Source: Coriobacteriia bacterium
GTDB taxonomy: Bacteria; Actinomycetota; Coriobacteriia; Coriobacteriales; Eggerthellaceae
Assembly: GCA_030530215.1 (NCBI GenBank)
Contig: JAUMVJ010000012.1
Coordinates: 1-35,986 of the forward strand
Direction of reading: 5' to 3'
DNA: 35,986 nucleotides
Position 1 is the first letter of the stretch, and the number at the start of each line of letters is the position of its first letter. Made by a program: the position numbers and the translations under genes. Positions 8,104 through 15,845 of this stretch are shown here, in pieces. The notes under the pieces were generated by a model, which was given only the letters and a program-made list of their open reading frames with translations, ran no database searches and had not been told where the DNA came from.

Positions 8104-9777
8104 TCAACCGCAAGCTTCAGCATTTTTCGCATGTCTCCCCTGACGGTTTTTTACCATCAAGCCACAGCGATTTCTTATGCTATCTAAAGCCAGGCAAGCT
8201 AGCAAAATAACAACTGGAACGTAGGCAAAAAGATAACGCGACCTGGCCTCAAAGCAGAGTTCAAACACTCCCAAACACAGAATACTAATCATTAACACAG
8301 CAACAAAACGGCAGTCCCTACCTATTTTTACCGACGCAAACAAGCTCAGCACTATCATGAACCAAACAATCTGAACAACAGCTCCGTATGGAGTGTCTAT
8401 AACCTGTCCCTCAGTTTCTAAGTCAGCCATTAGATATAGAGAAAACGGAGAAGGTGAATTTTTCAGCATAATGGTATACGTCCCGGCGATTCCGCCTTCC
8501 TGATTCCATCCAAAAGAAGAATCGCCCCACAGCGTCAACTGCTTCTTTAGGCCATGCAAAACGACTCCATCTGCCCCTTTTTCGGAGACCCTCTCCAAAG
8601 CCCGATAGAGATCCGCTGCATTCCTTTCGACCTTGTTCGAATAGGATTGCGAAAAAAAGACATCCTCTGCGCAAAAGCCACCATTACTTACATCGTTCAA
8701 GCCCATCATGAAAAAATGAGTAGCCGAAAATGACTGGCTGTCATCTATCTCGAACGAATCGCTAACAACGTAGCCTGCGACCCCTTTCACTAGAAACGCG
8801 ATTGCAGCCCCCACTAAAAGAGAAGCAACAATAAGCAAGCATTCGCTAACGCAAGCAGACTTCAGAGCAGCAGCAACACGGGGAAATACGTAAACCAAAA
8901 GCACGGCAGCAAGAATGAATATCACTTGAGGCTTAATGAAATAACCTACTAAACCAACAAAAACCATTACGCCCATCTTAGGACAGACACGCGAAAGGGG
9001 TTGCCCTTCCATTTTTGTCACTATCCAGCATATAAAAATGGGAATCGCTATTACAAGAGAATCGGAATACGCCACAAGAAACCATGGCGAAAAACCTATC
9101 AAGACGACAAAGGCAATGAACCCAAAAAAAGAAATCGCATGCGAGCAGCGCGATTTCAGAATGCTGTATAAAAGAACGCCAGATACAACGCACAGAACCG
9201 AATTGAGACAAGTAAAGACCAAAAGCGGAACACTAAACCCGCCAATTCCTATACTTTTCAGTATGCACATTACCCCCATCATCAATGCAACGAGAAAAGT
9301 ATTATTGGGATAATTTGAGAAGTACTGGTTAAAAAGCTCTTTCGTGAAGTATTCATTCCATCCTTCGGGAGCGAAAGGAATACCCGACCAACCATGCACC
9401 GCATTCCACGCAGCCGTGTATAGGCCGCCATTGTCCCAGCTACCTAAAAACCTGGTTTGATACGCTATAAGCAAATGGGCGATAAGTAGCACTGCGGAAA
9501 TAACGTACACACAAATATCTACCCTTTTTCCTTCGCCAAACATTTTAGAATTCAGCCGGCTTGAAAAAAGACTGATAGCAGCCCCAAGGCTCACGAGGGA
9601 AATCACGAGAAGGGCAAGGCAGGGCATAGCTAAATTTCGTTTATAGAAAAATGAAGTAAAGTCATAAAAAATCAGCGCAGCACAAACGCTCAAAACGAAC
9701 AAAAAGAAAAGTATGCTCAGCAATCTATAGGACTTACTGCCGGCATCGAAAAAACCTGCTTTCTTGATGTGTTTCAT
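8104..9777 (-). CDS. GT-C type polytopic membrane glycosyltransferase (GtrC-like)
   Basis: 557-residue protein with about ten to twelve hydrophobic segments. The first large outward loop, after the third segment, has Asp115 in the context GSWDNGG, where GT-C enzymes place a catalytic acidic residue. A second soluble loop lies near residues 340-440. By position and type it is the serotype-specific transferase that moves a sugar from a polyprenyl phosphate donor to a polymer outside the membrane. Its start ATG overlaps the stop of the upstream GtrB-like gene by four bases (ATGA), so translation is probably coupled. If the GtrB-like gene is out of frame, expression of this gene may also fall. 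The gene is visibly AT-rich compared with the tar genes, as often seen for serotype genes gained by transfer. The exact sugar and acceptor are unknown. Confidence 0.75.
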   Translation of the reverse strand: MKHIKKAGFFDAGSKSYRLLSILFFLFVLSVCAALIFYDFTSFFYKRNLAMPCLALLVISLVSLGAAISLFSSRLNSKMFGEGKRVDICVYVISAVLLIAHLLIAYQTRFLGSWDNGGLYTAAWNAVHGWSGIPFAPEGWNEYFTKELFNQYFSNYPNNTFLVALMMGVMCILKSIGIGGFSVPLLVFTCLNSVLCVVSGVLLYSILKSRCSHAISFFGFIAFVVLIGFSPWFLVAYSDSLVIAIPIFICWIVTKMEGQPLSRVCPKMGVMVFVGLVGYFIKPQVIFILAAVLLVYVFPRVAAALKSACVSECLLIVASLLVGAAIAFLVKGVAGYVVSDSFEIDDSQSFSATHFFMMGLNDVSNGGFCAEDVFFSQSYSNKVERNAADLYRALERVSEKGADGVVLHGLKKQLTLWGDSSFGWNQEGGIAGTYTIMLKNSPSPFSLYLMADLETEGQVIDTPYGAVVQIVWFMIVLSLFASVKIGRDCRFVAVLMISILCLGVFELCFEARSRYLFAYVPVVILLACLALDSIRNRCGLMVKNRQGRHAKNAEACG

Positions 9778-10709
9778 AGTGTCCGTGTTCCCGTCCGCTT
9801 ATCGATTGCGAACCGAGGCCTGCGCTTTGTTTCCATGTAAGTCTTGCCCACGTATTCACCGATAACACCCAAACTGAGCATCTGCATTCCGCCGAAGAAG
9901 CAGATAATCACCGCAAGAGAAGCCCAGCCGCTCACCGTGGAACCTAACAGCCACCCAATAAACGACCAAGCAATTCCAATAAGACCGATAACCGCAGCGA
10001 CAAACCCGGCAGCCGTCACAACTCGAATAGGCCGAACCGAAAGGCTCGTAATGCCATTGACGGCCAGACTCAACATCTTAGAGAGAGGATAGTGGCTCTC
10101 CCCGCCCATCCGTTCATGTCGTTCGTATTCAACAGAGGTCGACTTAAATCCAATCAGCGGAACCATTCCGCGAAGGAAAAGGTGGACCTCCTCGTATTTA
10201 GCGAGCTCATCGAGCGCTTTAGCAGACAACAGCCGATAATCTGCATGGTTGTAGACGCTTTCCACGCCCATTTTGCCCATTAGCGCGTAGAAACCTTGCG
10301 CCGTGGTGCGCTTGAAAAAAGAATCGGTCTCGCGCGAGGATCGGACACCATAGACAACATCGCATCCAGCAAAAAACGCGTTGACCATATCCTCCATAAC
10401 GGAAATATCGTCTTGCCCATCTGCATCGATGCTTATGGTGATGTCGCACTTATCCCGACAATCCATAAGCCCTGCCAGAAGCGCATTTTGATGCCCGCGA
10501 TTTCGAGATAACGAGATACCCACAAACGAAGGATTTTGTTCGGAAAGCTGCGTTATGAGCTCCCATGTTTTGTCGGACGAGCCATCATTGACAAAGCAAA
10601 TGCGGCTCAGCTGATTAACCAGGCCCTTGCTTTGCAAGAGCTCCAACTCTTCCAAGAACAAAGGCGCCGTAATGGGCAGAACCTCCTCCTCGTTATAACA
10701 AGGAATCAC
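9774..10709 (-). CDS. GtrB/DPM1-like polyprenyl-phosphate glycosyltransferase, frame-disrupted at 5' end
   Basis: Membrane-bound family-2 transferase that loads a sugar onto polyprenyl phosphate at the cytoplasmic face. Counted from GTG at 10709 it has 311 residues: VIPCYNEEE at the start, VNDGSSDKT near 40, DADGQDD at 95-101, and two C-terminal membrane segments (about 213-242 and 250-280) with a basic tail, as in GtrB/ArnC proteins. That GTG has no ribosome site and cuts into the first beta strand. Upstream codons TGT TTA TAC GTA read CLYV, which completes the usual LYVVIPCYN start, but a C9 run separates them from all ATGs (10773, 10740, 10734). With C8 the frame from those ATGs is continuous (MEMTPPCLYVVIPCYN). 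As given, translation from 10740 ends after 15 codons. So the gene is probably phase-OFF here, or the run is miscounted. Confidence 0.85.
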   Translation of the reverse strand: MIPCYNEEEVLPITAPLFLEELELLQSKGLVNQLSRICFVNDGSSDKTWELITQLSEQNPSFVGISLSRNRGHQNALLAGLMDCRDKCDITISIDADGQDDISVMEDMVNAFFAGCDVVYGVRSSRETDSFFKRTTAQGFYALMGKMGVESVYNHADYRLLSAKALDELAKYEEVHLFLRGMVPLIGFKSTSVEYERHERMGGESHYPLSKMLSLAVNGITSLSVRPIRVVTAAGFVAAVIGLIGIAWSFIGWLLGSTVSGWASLAVIICFFGGMQMLSLGVIGEYVGKTYMETKRRPRFAIDKRTGTRTL

Positions 10710-10721
10710 TACGTATAAACA

Positions 10722-10730
10722 GGGGGGGGG
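10722..10730 (-). repeat. C9 homopolymer, candidate phase-variation tract (OFF state)
   Basis: Nine consecutive G on the plus strand (C on the coding strand) lie between the upstream ATG codons and the body of the GtrB-like gene. Eight would fuse the frames as ACC CCC CCC TGT, the same Thr-Pro-Pro coding as the acyltransferase tract. Nine leads to TAA nine codons later; seven leads to TAG four codons later. Confidence 0.75.
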
Positions 10731-10776
10731 TCATCTCCATATCAAATTCCGGCTTTCTTGGCAGCGCAAACATCAA

Positions 10777-10804
10777 ATTAAACAGCATAAGTACTGAAGC
10801 TCAA
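10777..10804 (-). promoter_or_regulatory. Possible promoter of the GtrB-like gene
   Basis: On the minus strand, TTGAGC and TTTAAT are separated by 16 bases and would start transcription about 30 bases before the ATG at 10740. The 110-base gap between the GtrA-like and GtrB-like genes has room for it. If translation starts at the ATG at 10773 this promoter cannot be the right one. Weak evidence. Confidence 0.3.
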
Positions 10805-10851
10805 AGTCTATCAAACACCAGCTAGCTAGTAAGTTTTACTTAGTTTAGCGG

Positions 10852-11262
10852 TTAACGGGCTTCCAAGAAAATCTTCCTAGTAACGAAGTTCCAAACCATG
10901 ACCACGGCCGTTGCGAAGATCTTCACTATTCGATAGTCGATGTAAACCAGCTCCGTTCCGGCCCACATCAGAGCATCGTTAATCAAAAGACCGATTACCG
11001 ACAAGATGATAAATGTAGTGAACTCACGAAATCGGCCGATGTCATCTCTGCGGCTGAACACGAAGCGCATGCTCGCCAGATAGTTAAACAACACGGAAAC
11101 GATGAACGAAACCGTGGCCGAAACTACGGGGTTAAGCCCGAACACTTCGGTCAGGAAAACCATTACGCCGAAGTCAATCAGAAACGCCAAGAAGCCAACG
11201 AGTCCGAACTTCATGAACTGCTTAAAAATATTTCTGGCGTAGCTTGTACTAATTTCGACCAA
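10852..11262 (-). CDS. GtrA-like small membrane flippase
   Basis: 136-residue GtrA family protein with four hydrophobic segments (about 17-37, 43-65, 79-100 and 110-130) and the family-typical short basic ends. GtrA-type proteins are thought to flip polyprenyl-phosphate-linked sugar across the membrane for use by a GT-C transferase. The start is TTG at 11262, chosen because AAGGA lies six bases upstream; no ATG fits. It is the first gene of a minus-strand set with the GtrB-like and GT-C genes, which together match the three-part Gtr glycosylation cassette. A short hairpin and a 110-base gap separate it from the next gene. Confidence 0.85.
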   Translation of the reverse strand: MVEISTSYARNIFKQFMKFGLVGFLAFLIDFGVMVFLTEVFGLNPVVSATVSFIVSVLFNYLASMRFVFSRRDDIGRFREFTTFIILSVIGLLINDALMWAGTELVYIDYRIVKIFATAVVMVWNFVTRKIFLEAR

Positions 11263-11290
11263 CAGGATTCCTTATCTCACGCCTATCTTC

Positions 11291-11323
11291 GAAAACGCCG
11301 CCAAGGAAAGCTCCTCAGCGGCG
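11291..11323 (-). terminator. Terminator after tarJ
   Basis: A stem with arms 11296-11307 and 11312-11323 has six pairs, a 2x2 mismatch, then four pairs and a four-base loop. On the minus strand it is followed by TTTTC. It lies about 75 bases past the tarJ stop and separates the tar operon from the GtrA-like gene. Confidence 0.6.
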
Positions 11324-11397
11324 CTAAAGCAACTGGTTCTTTTTAACGACTCACCCGGCGCGCTGCTTTTAGCAGCTCGCCCTCTGCGCTACCGCAG

Positions 11398-12423
11398 CTA
11401 TTTATTCCAATGCATGACCGTCTTACCAAGGCGCTTTTGAATGTCGGCCTCGAAGGCGGCGGTCATGTCGGCAACGTCGCGGACGTCGAACACTTGGCCA
11501 ACGATGCGCTTCAGGTACTCCGGAATGCTGGGGTACTGCTGGTACAGCTCCAGCGTGCGCTCGTAATCAGCCCGACCGCTACGGCTGCTACCGAACAGGC
11601 GCAAGCCCTTTTCCAGCACCATGCGCGTGTTGATGGGCACCGGGTTCTCGGTAACGCCGCACAGCGCCACCGTGCCCTCGGGCTGAATGTGATCGATAAT
11701 CTGGTCGATCGCGCTTTCGGAACCCATGCCGCCCGCGCATTCGAAGGCGTGGCTCACAATCAGATCATCGGGAATCTCGCTGGTCAGATACGTGCCATCC
11801 GCAAAAGTGAAATCGGAAAGCTTGTCGGCGTTACGACCGAACACGTACACCTCGGACTCGGGATGCGTCTTCTTGAACAGCAGCGAGCCGATAAAGCCCA
11901 CGTTGCCATCGCCCCAAAAACCAACCTTGCTGCGCTCTTCGTGCGCAATCGCGTCGAAACGGCTGATCACGTGCGTCATAACCGAAACAAGCTCGGTAAA
12001 AGCAAGAACGTCCTTATCAATGCCCTCGGGCAGCACCACAACGCGATCGTGGTTGGTAACCACCAGCTCCTGCATGAAACCATCGGTGCTCGACGCGCGG
12101 AACTTGCTGGAACGAAGGTAGTTCTCAGCGATGATGGGATGCTTTTCGCTCGGCAGGTTGGGGATCATCACCACAGCAGTGCCGGGAGTAAACTCGCCCG
12201 TCGGGTCCAGTACCACCTCGCCAATGGCCTCGTGAATAAGCGCCATGGGCAGCTTCTTCGCCAGGATATGCGCACCGCGCGTGCCCTGGTAATAGCGCTG
12301 GTCGGCGTTGCAAATGGAAAGATGAGTGGGGCGCACCACCAAGCTGGTGGCGTCCAGCGCCTCGTCGCGCACCAAAACCTCGATGCGGCGCGGGGCGGTT
12401 AGTTGATAAACGGTGTTAAGCAT
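11398..12423 (-). CDS. tarJ: Ribulose-5-phosphate reductase (CDP-ribitol pathway)
   Basis: Zinc-type medium-chain dehydrogenase of the TarJ family, 341 residues. It reduces D-ribulose 5-phosphate to D-ribitol 5-phosphate, which TarI activates to CDP-ribitol. Visible features are likely catalytic zinc ligands Cys38 (SICNADQRYY) and His64/Glu65 (LIHEAIGE), and the Rossmann motif GDGNVG. The four-cysteine structural zinc site of classical alcohol dehydrogenases is absent, as in TarJ. I chose ATG 12423 (MLNTVYQLTAP) rather than the ATG seven codons earlier, because it begins four bases after the tarI stop and matches the family start. The position directly after tarI makes the call firm. Confidence 0.9.
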   Translation of the reverse strand: MLNTVYQLTAPRRIEVLVRDEALDATSLVVRPTHLSICNADQRYYQGTRGAHILAKKLPMALIHEAIGEVVLDPTGEFTPGTAVVMIPNLPSEKHPIIAENYLRSSKFRASSTDGFMQELVVTNHDRVVVLPEGIDKDVLAFTELVSVMTHVISRFDAIAHEERSKVGFWGDGNVGFIGSLLFKKTHPESEVYVFGRNADKLSDFTFADGTYLTSEIPDDLIVSHAFECAGGMGSESAIDQIIDHIQPEGTVALCGVTENPVPINTRMVLEKGLRLFGSSRSGRADYERTLELYQQYPSIPEYLKRIVGQVFDVRDVADMTAAFEADIQKRLGKTVMHWNK

Positions 12424-12427
12424 GGTT

Positions 12428-13135
12428 TTAAGCCTCCATGCCAAGCAGGGCTTGCGCCATCTTCAAGTCGGAAGGATAGGTGATCTTCAGGTTGAAGGTC
12501 TCACCCTCCACCAGCGCGCAAGGCACGCCGCGCAAAACGCTGATCTTGCAGGCGTCGGTAAGAATCTGCTTTTCTTCCTGAGTCAGGCTTTCCTGCAGGG
12601 CCTTGAGCTTGGCAACCTTGAAGGTCTGCGGGGTCTGGCCCTGGTACATCTTGGAGCGCTCGGGGATGCTATCGATCTCTTTGCCGCCCTCGCTCACCAC
12701 AATGGTATCGGTAGCAGGAATAACGGTGTCGCAGGCATCGTAGCTGGCCATCGCATCCAGGTTCTCCTTAATAATGCGATAGGTAACAAAGGGACGCACA
12801 GAATCATGCGTGCAAATAACCGTTTCGTCATCGACTCCGTAATTTTCCTCGATGTAAGCAACGGCGTTCATCACCGTGCCGTTGCGGTCGGCACCACCCT
12901 GGATAACCACCAGCTTGTCGTTGGCTCCAAAGGCCTTTTCCAAGATGTCGCGCGTGGGCTGCACCCAAGCTTCGGGGCACAACACCAGCACCTTTTCAAA
13001 CTCAGGCATAACCAAAAACTTCTCAACGGTATAAGCGATAATCGGCTTTCCCGCCAAATCCAGGTACTGCTTAGGCTTGTCCATGTTGCCCATGCGGGTG
13101 CCCTTGCCGCCCGCCAAAATTGCTGCAAAATTCAT
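12428..13135 (-). CDS. tarI: D-ribitol-5-phosphate cytidylyltransferase
   Basis: Nucleotidyltransferase of the IspD/TarI family, 235 residues, making CDP-ribitol from CTP and ribitol 5-phosphate. The N-terminal signature AAILAGGKGTRMG (residues 4-16) and KPKQYL (about 20-25) bind CTP. Later motifs include ICTHDSVRPF and ATDTIVV. IspD itself is closely related, but the adjacent tarJ gene, four bases downstream, points to the ribitol pathway. I chose ATG 13135 rather than the upstream ATG at 13171, since the protein family starts right before the AAILAGG strand. Expected to act in the cytoplasm as a dimer. Confidence 0.9.
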   Translation of the reverse strand: MNFAAILAGGKGTRMGNMDKPKQYLDLAGKPIIAYTVEKFLVMPEFEKVLVLCPEAWVQPTRDILEKAFGANDKLVVIQGGADRNGTVMNAVAYIEENYGVDDETVICTHDSVRPFVTYRIIKENLDAMASYDACDTVIPATDTIVVSEGGKEIDSIPERSKMYQGQTPQTFKVAKLKALQESLTQEEKQILTDACKISVLRGVPCALVEGETFNLKITYPSDLKMAQALLGMEA

Positions 13136-13240
13136 ATCTATCCAATCCCGCCGGCCAAGCCCAAGCAACACCCAGGCCCGCCCAGCGTCGTAATGCGTTT
13201 GCCGCTAGTGTAACAAGACTGCAATTCCCGCTACAAACCG

Positions 13241-15769
13241 CTAGCCGGTAATCTTTCGGGTGGCTTCGTAAAGTTCCTTTGAGGCAGTGCCGTTGGGCTT
13301 TAAGAAAAAGTCGCTGATGCGCTTTTCGTACTTCTCGCTGAGCTTACAGTCGTTTTCCATGTAGGCGCACAACACGTCTTCGAGCTCCTGCGGATTCATG
13401 CAAATTTCGCCGAAGCCAAGGCTCGCGTAATCAAACTCGACAACGCGCCAATAAGGAATGGTTGGGTCGTGGTAATACACAACGGGCTTGTGCATGGAGG
13501 CAAAGTCGTACTGAACCGAGCTGTAGTCGGTAACCATCAAATCGGCCTTGCGCATCATTTCCACGTAGGTCATGTCCTTGGTGCTATCCAGGCCCTGCAC
13601 CACGTCGTTATTTTCGAAATCGACCGTTTGCGGCGCCAAGCGCGGATGCAAAAACACCTTCACCTTGTAACCGTTGCGGCGGGCTGTCTCCAAAAAACGC
13701 TCGCTCGTGAGTACCTGGTTGTACATGCGGAAGTAACGGCTGTCCTTGAACTCAGGGTTGTAGCCAGACGAATGATCGCCCTTGTCTCCCTTACCGCGCA
13801 AGGTCGGGCGCCACGTGGGAGCAAGCACCAGCCAACGCTGATTGTCGGGCTCAAGCTCGTCGAAGCGGGGGTTGCTGCAGGGGATAATCTGCTCGGGCGT
13901 ATATTCGTTTGCGGGGCTGCCGTACAGCTGGCGCTCGTACCCCGAGCACACCACCACGCCCGAGTAGTTTTGATAGATCTGGTTATAAGTCTGGTTGCGG
14001 TTGTTGGGGAAACCGTGGAACAAGCGGATACAAGTTGGGTTGAAGAAGGTCTTTACGTAATTTTCCTCTTTAGGCTTGAAGCCCGGGCGGTTGAGCGCCG
14101 GATTATGCGTCACGTAGATGAGCTCGGCGTTCATGGTGTACAGGTCGCCCTTTAGGGTCTTAGGCAACAACAGCTTGTAACCCGCCTTTTCCAGGCGGTC
14201 CCAGTCGGCGCAACGGTTGTCCAGGAAGTAATACTTCTTAATGCCGTCGTTCTGCTTCATGGCGTAGGCGTAAGCAAAGTCGGCATTGTCGCCAGCTTTG
14301 AATACCTTGTCGTAGTAAATCCAAATGCGCTTATGCTTGAAGTAGGGGCGCGTAAGCCAGTAAGCCTTGCGCAGTTTAACAAAGCGCTCGGGCGCCTTGG
14401 TTTGCTTAAGCCACTTCCAATAGCTTAGCTCCTGCCTGATTTTTTGAAGGACGCCAGCAGGCTCGAAGTCGATAACGCCCGCCTTGTCGCGCACAATATA
14501 ACCGGGCACACTCCAATAAGGCGCATCGGAATCAGAAGTTTGCAGGCGCGCATTCCACATGTCCAGATACTTAAAGGGCATGGGGAATTCCTGCCCGCAG
14601 GCCACAAGCACCAGGCTTACCGTTTGATGGGGTCGGCCCTCATAAAGGGGCACCTTTACCACGAAGCTGGTTGCATCCAAAACCTCCTGGCAGAAGTAGA
14701 TCATGGAACCGCTAAAGCGCTTGGTCGCCTTAAACTCCACGTCTTGATGCTGGGAGCCGTTGCTCACGCGCGCCAGGAATTTGTACTGGCCGGGCTTTGC
14801 GTGCGTCTTAAAACGCATGTCGATCTTTAAGAAATTCTTGCCCTGCTCGGTGATGATGTTGAGGTTTTGTACCTGCACGTTGTGCTCTTTGTAGTTGTAC
14901 ACGTCAACGGGAGGCTCGGTGTTGGCAAAAACCAAGGCCGCCTTACCGTCACTTATAACAACATCCAAATCCACCGGCCTGCCATCGTTGCGCAAGCCTG
15001 CAAAATAACAACGGTCGTAACGAACGAAGCCACCCAGGGGGACGCGCGCCATCAGCACCTCGTCGCACACCAGCTTAAGAATCTGGCTTACCTGCGCGAT
15101 GTAGCGCTGGCTGTCCTCGGGGCCCTCGAAGCAACTTTTCGACGCAGAGCCGGAATTCGCAAGGAACCTTACCGCGGCCAAATACATAAGCGCATGTTGG
15201 TTTACCTTGGAAAGGCTGCCATCCTCTTCCTTCAAAAGAGCGAGCAGCGGCTCAGTGGACTCCCAGTACCAGTCCGCCTGCCAAGTGCGCGGCCCGTTGG
15301 GTGCAAACTCGTCCAGCTTGTCCTTGGCCGTATAGGCGCAGCTACCATCAAACCAACGACGCGGGAACTTTGCGCACAGCTGCAAAGCAAATAGGTGATC
15401 ACGCACAAACTCGAACTCAGGGTTAAAGCGAACGTCGGAATTTTTAAGATCCTCAGCGCGCACCAGCACACCATGGGGGTACAGCAAGGCCTGGCTGAAG
15501 TCGGCCTTAACGTCAAACTCCAAAGATTGCCCCCCCCGATAAGGTCCCAACACGGAAAGGGACTTTTTGCCGACCTTGAGCAAGCCTTGCGCCACGACAA
15601 GGGATGGAGACTCCTCCAGCCTAGCAGCAAGCGTTTCCGCGTAATCGGCGGAAAGCTTTGCCTTGCTCTCGGCGAACAAGAGATATGCCGCATCCGATTG
15701 CTCGATTTGAGCGTTGAGTTCCTCCGCGCCGAGGCCAAGGTCGAGCGTCTGCACCATACTTTTACCCAT
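13241..15769 (-). CDS. CDP-glycerol/ribitol phosphotransferase (TagF/TarL-like polymerase)
   Basis: 842-residue protein. The C-terminal part (about 460-842) is a CDP-glycerol glycerophosphotransferase domain: FHGFPNN in the place of the usual WHG motif, APTWR, FLHPRL, and VTDYSSVQYDF with DYSS at 748-751. The N-terminal 200 residues are not a recognisable intact domain. Residues 290-440 look like a beta-sandwich linker that is also hinted at in the 1098-residue transferase. It probably polymerises glycerol- or ribitol-phosphate units; neighbours tagD, tarI and tarJ supply both donors. The start ATG at 15769 has AGGGAG six bases upstream. A G8 run covers codons 78-80. Nine Gs would stop translation about eight codons later, so the polymerase may be phase-variable; it is in the ON frame here. 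A terminator-like hairpin lies just upstream. Which polyol is used cannot be told. Confidence 0.85.
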   Translation of the reverse strand: MGKSMVQTLDLGLGAEELNAQIEQSDAAYLLFAESKAKLSADYAETLAARLEESPSLVVAQGLLKVGKKSLSVLGPYRGGQSLEFDVKADFSQALLYPHGVLVRAEDLKNSDVRFNPEFEFVRDHLFALQLCAKFPRRWFDGSCAYTAKDKLDEFAPNGPRTWQADWYWESTEPLLALLKEEDGSLSKVNQHALMYLAAVRFLANSGSASKSCFEGPEDSQRYIAQVSQILKLVCDEVLMARVPLGGFVRYDRCYFAGLRNDGRPVDLDVVISDGKAALVFANTEPPVDVYNYKEHNVQVQNLNIITEQGKNFLKIDMRFKTHAKPGQYKFLARVSNGSQHQDVEFKATKRFSGSMIYFCQEVLDATSFVVKVPLYEGRPHQTVSLVLVACGQEFPMPFKYLDMWNARLQTSDSDAPYWSVPGYIVRDKAGVIDFEPAGVLQKIRQELSYWKWLKQTKAPERFVKLRKAYWLTRPYFKHKRIWIYYDKVFKAGDNADFAYAYAMKQNDGIKKYYFLDNRCADWDRLEKAGYKLLLPKTLKGDLYTMNAELIYVTHNPALNRPGFKPKEENYVKTFFNPTCIRLFHGFPNNRNQTYNQIYQNYSGVVVCSGYERQLYGSPANEYTPEQIIPCSNPRFDELEPDNQRWLVLAPTWRPTLRGKGDKGDHSSGYNPEFKDSRYFRMYNQVLTSERFLETARRNGYKVKVFLHPRLAPQTVDFENNDVVQGLDSTKDMTYVEMMRKADLMVTDYSSVQYDFASMHKPVVYYHDPTIPYWRVVEFDYASLGFGEICMNPQELEDVLCAYMENDCKLSEKYEKRISDFFLKPNGTASKELYEATRKITG
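15530..15537 (-). repeat. G8 homopolymer (coding strand), candidate phase-variation tract
   Basis: Eight C on the plus strand encode Arg78-Gly79-Gly80 (CGG GGG GGG) of the TagF/TarL-like polymerase. The frame is open at eight. At nine a TGA follows within about eight codons; at seven the shifted frame runs about 100 codons to a stop near 15232. It lies deeper in the gene than the other three tracts, so this one is less certain. Confidence 0.55.
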
Positions 15770-15780
15770 ATAAGCTCCCT

Positions 15781-15808
15781 AAAAAGTGAGGCTCGCATTA
15801 CGCGAGCC
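15781..15808 (-). terminator. Terminator/attenuator between tagD and polymerase gene
   Basis: On the minus strand a 7-pair GC-rich stem (arms 15802-15808 and 15790-15796, 5-base loop) is followed by TCAC and TTTTT, and then directly by the AGGGAG ribosome site of the polymerase gene. Its form is that of an intrinsic terminator, and its place suggests attenuation of the downstream gene. Confidence 0.65.
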
Positions 15809-15845
15809 CCGTCATGCTCTGTGTTCGTTCCTGCTAGCCCAGCTT

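Noticed and set aside
11410..13213. Plus-strand open frames of 330 and 266 codons opposite tarJ and tarI
   Set aside because: Antisense shadows: no ribosome site or family pattern, while both minus-strand genes carry clear motifs.
15232..15798. 188-codon minus-strand frame overlapping the polymerase start
   Set aside because: It is a +1/-1 shadow of the polymerase gene. It matters only because it shows where translation would end after a one-base loss in the G8 tract.
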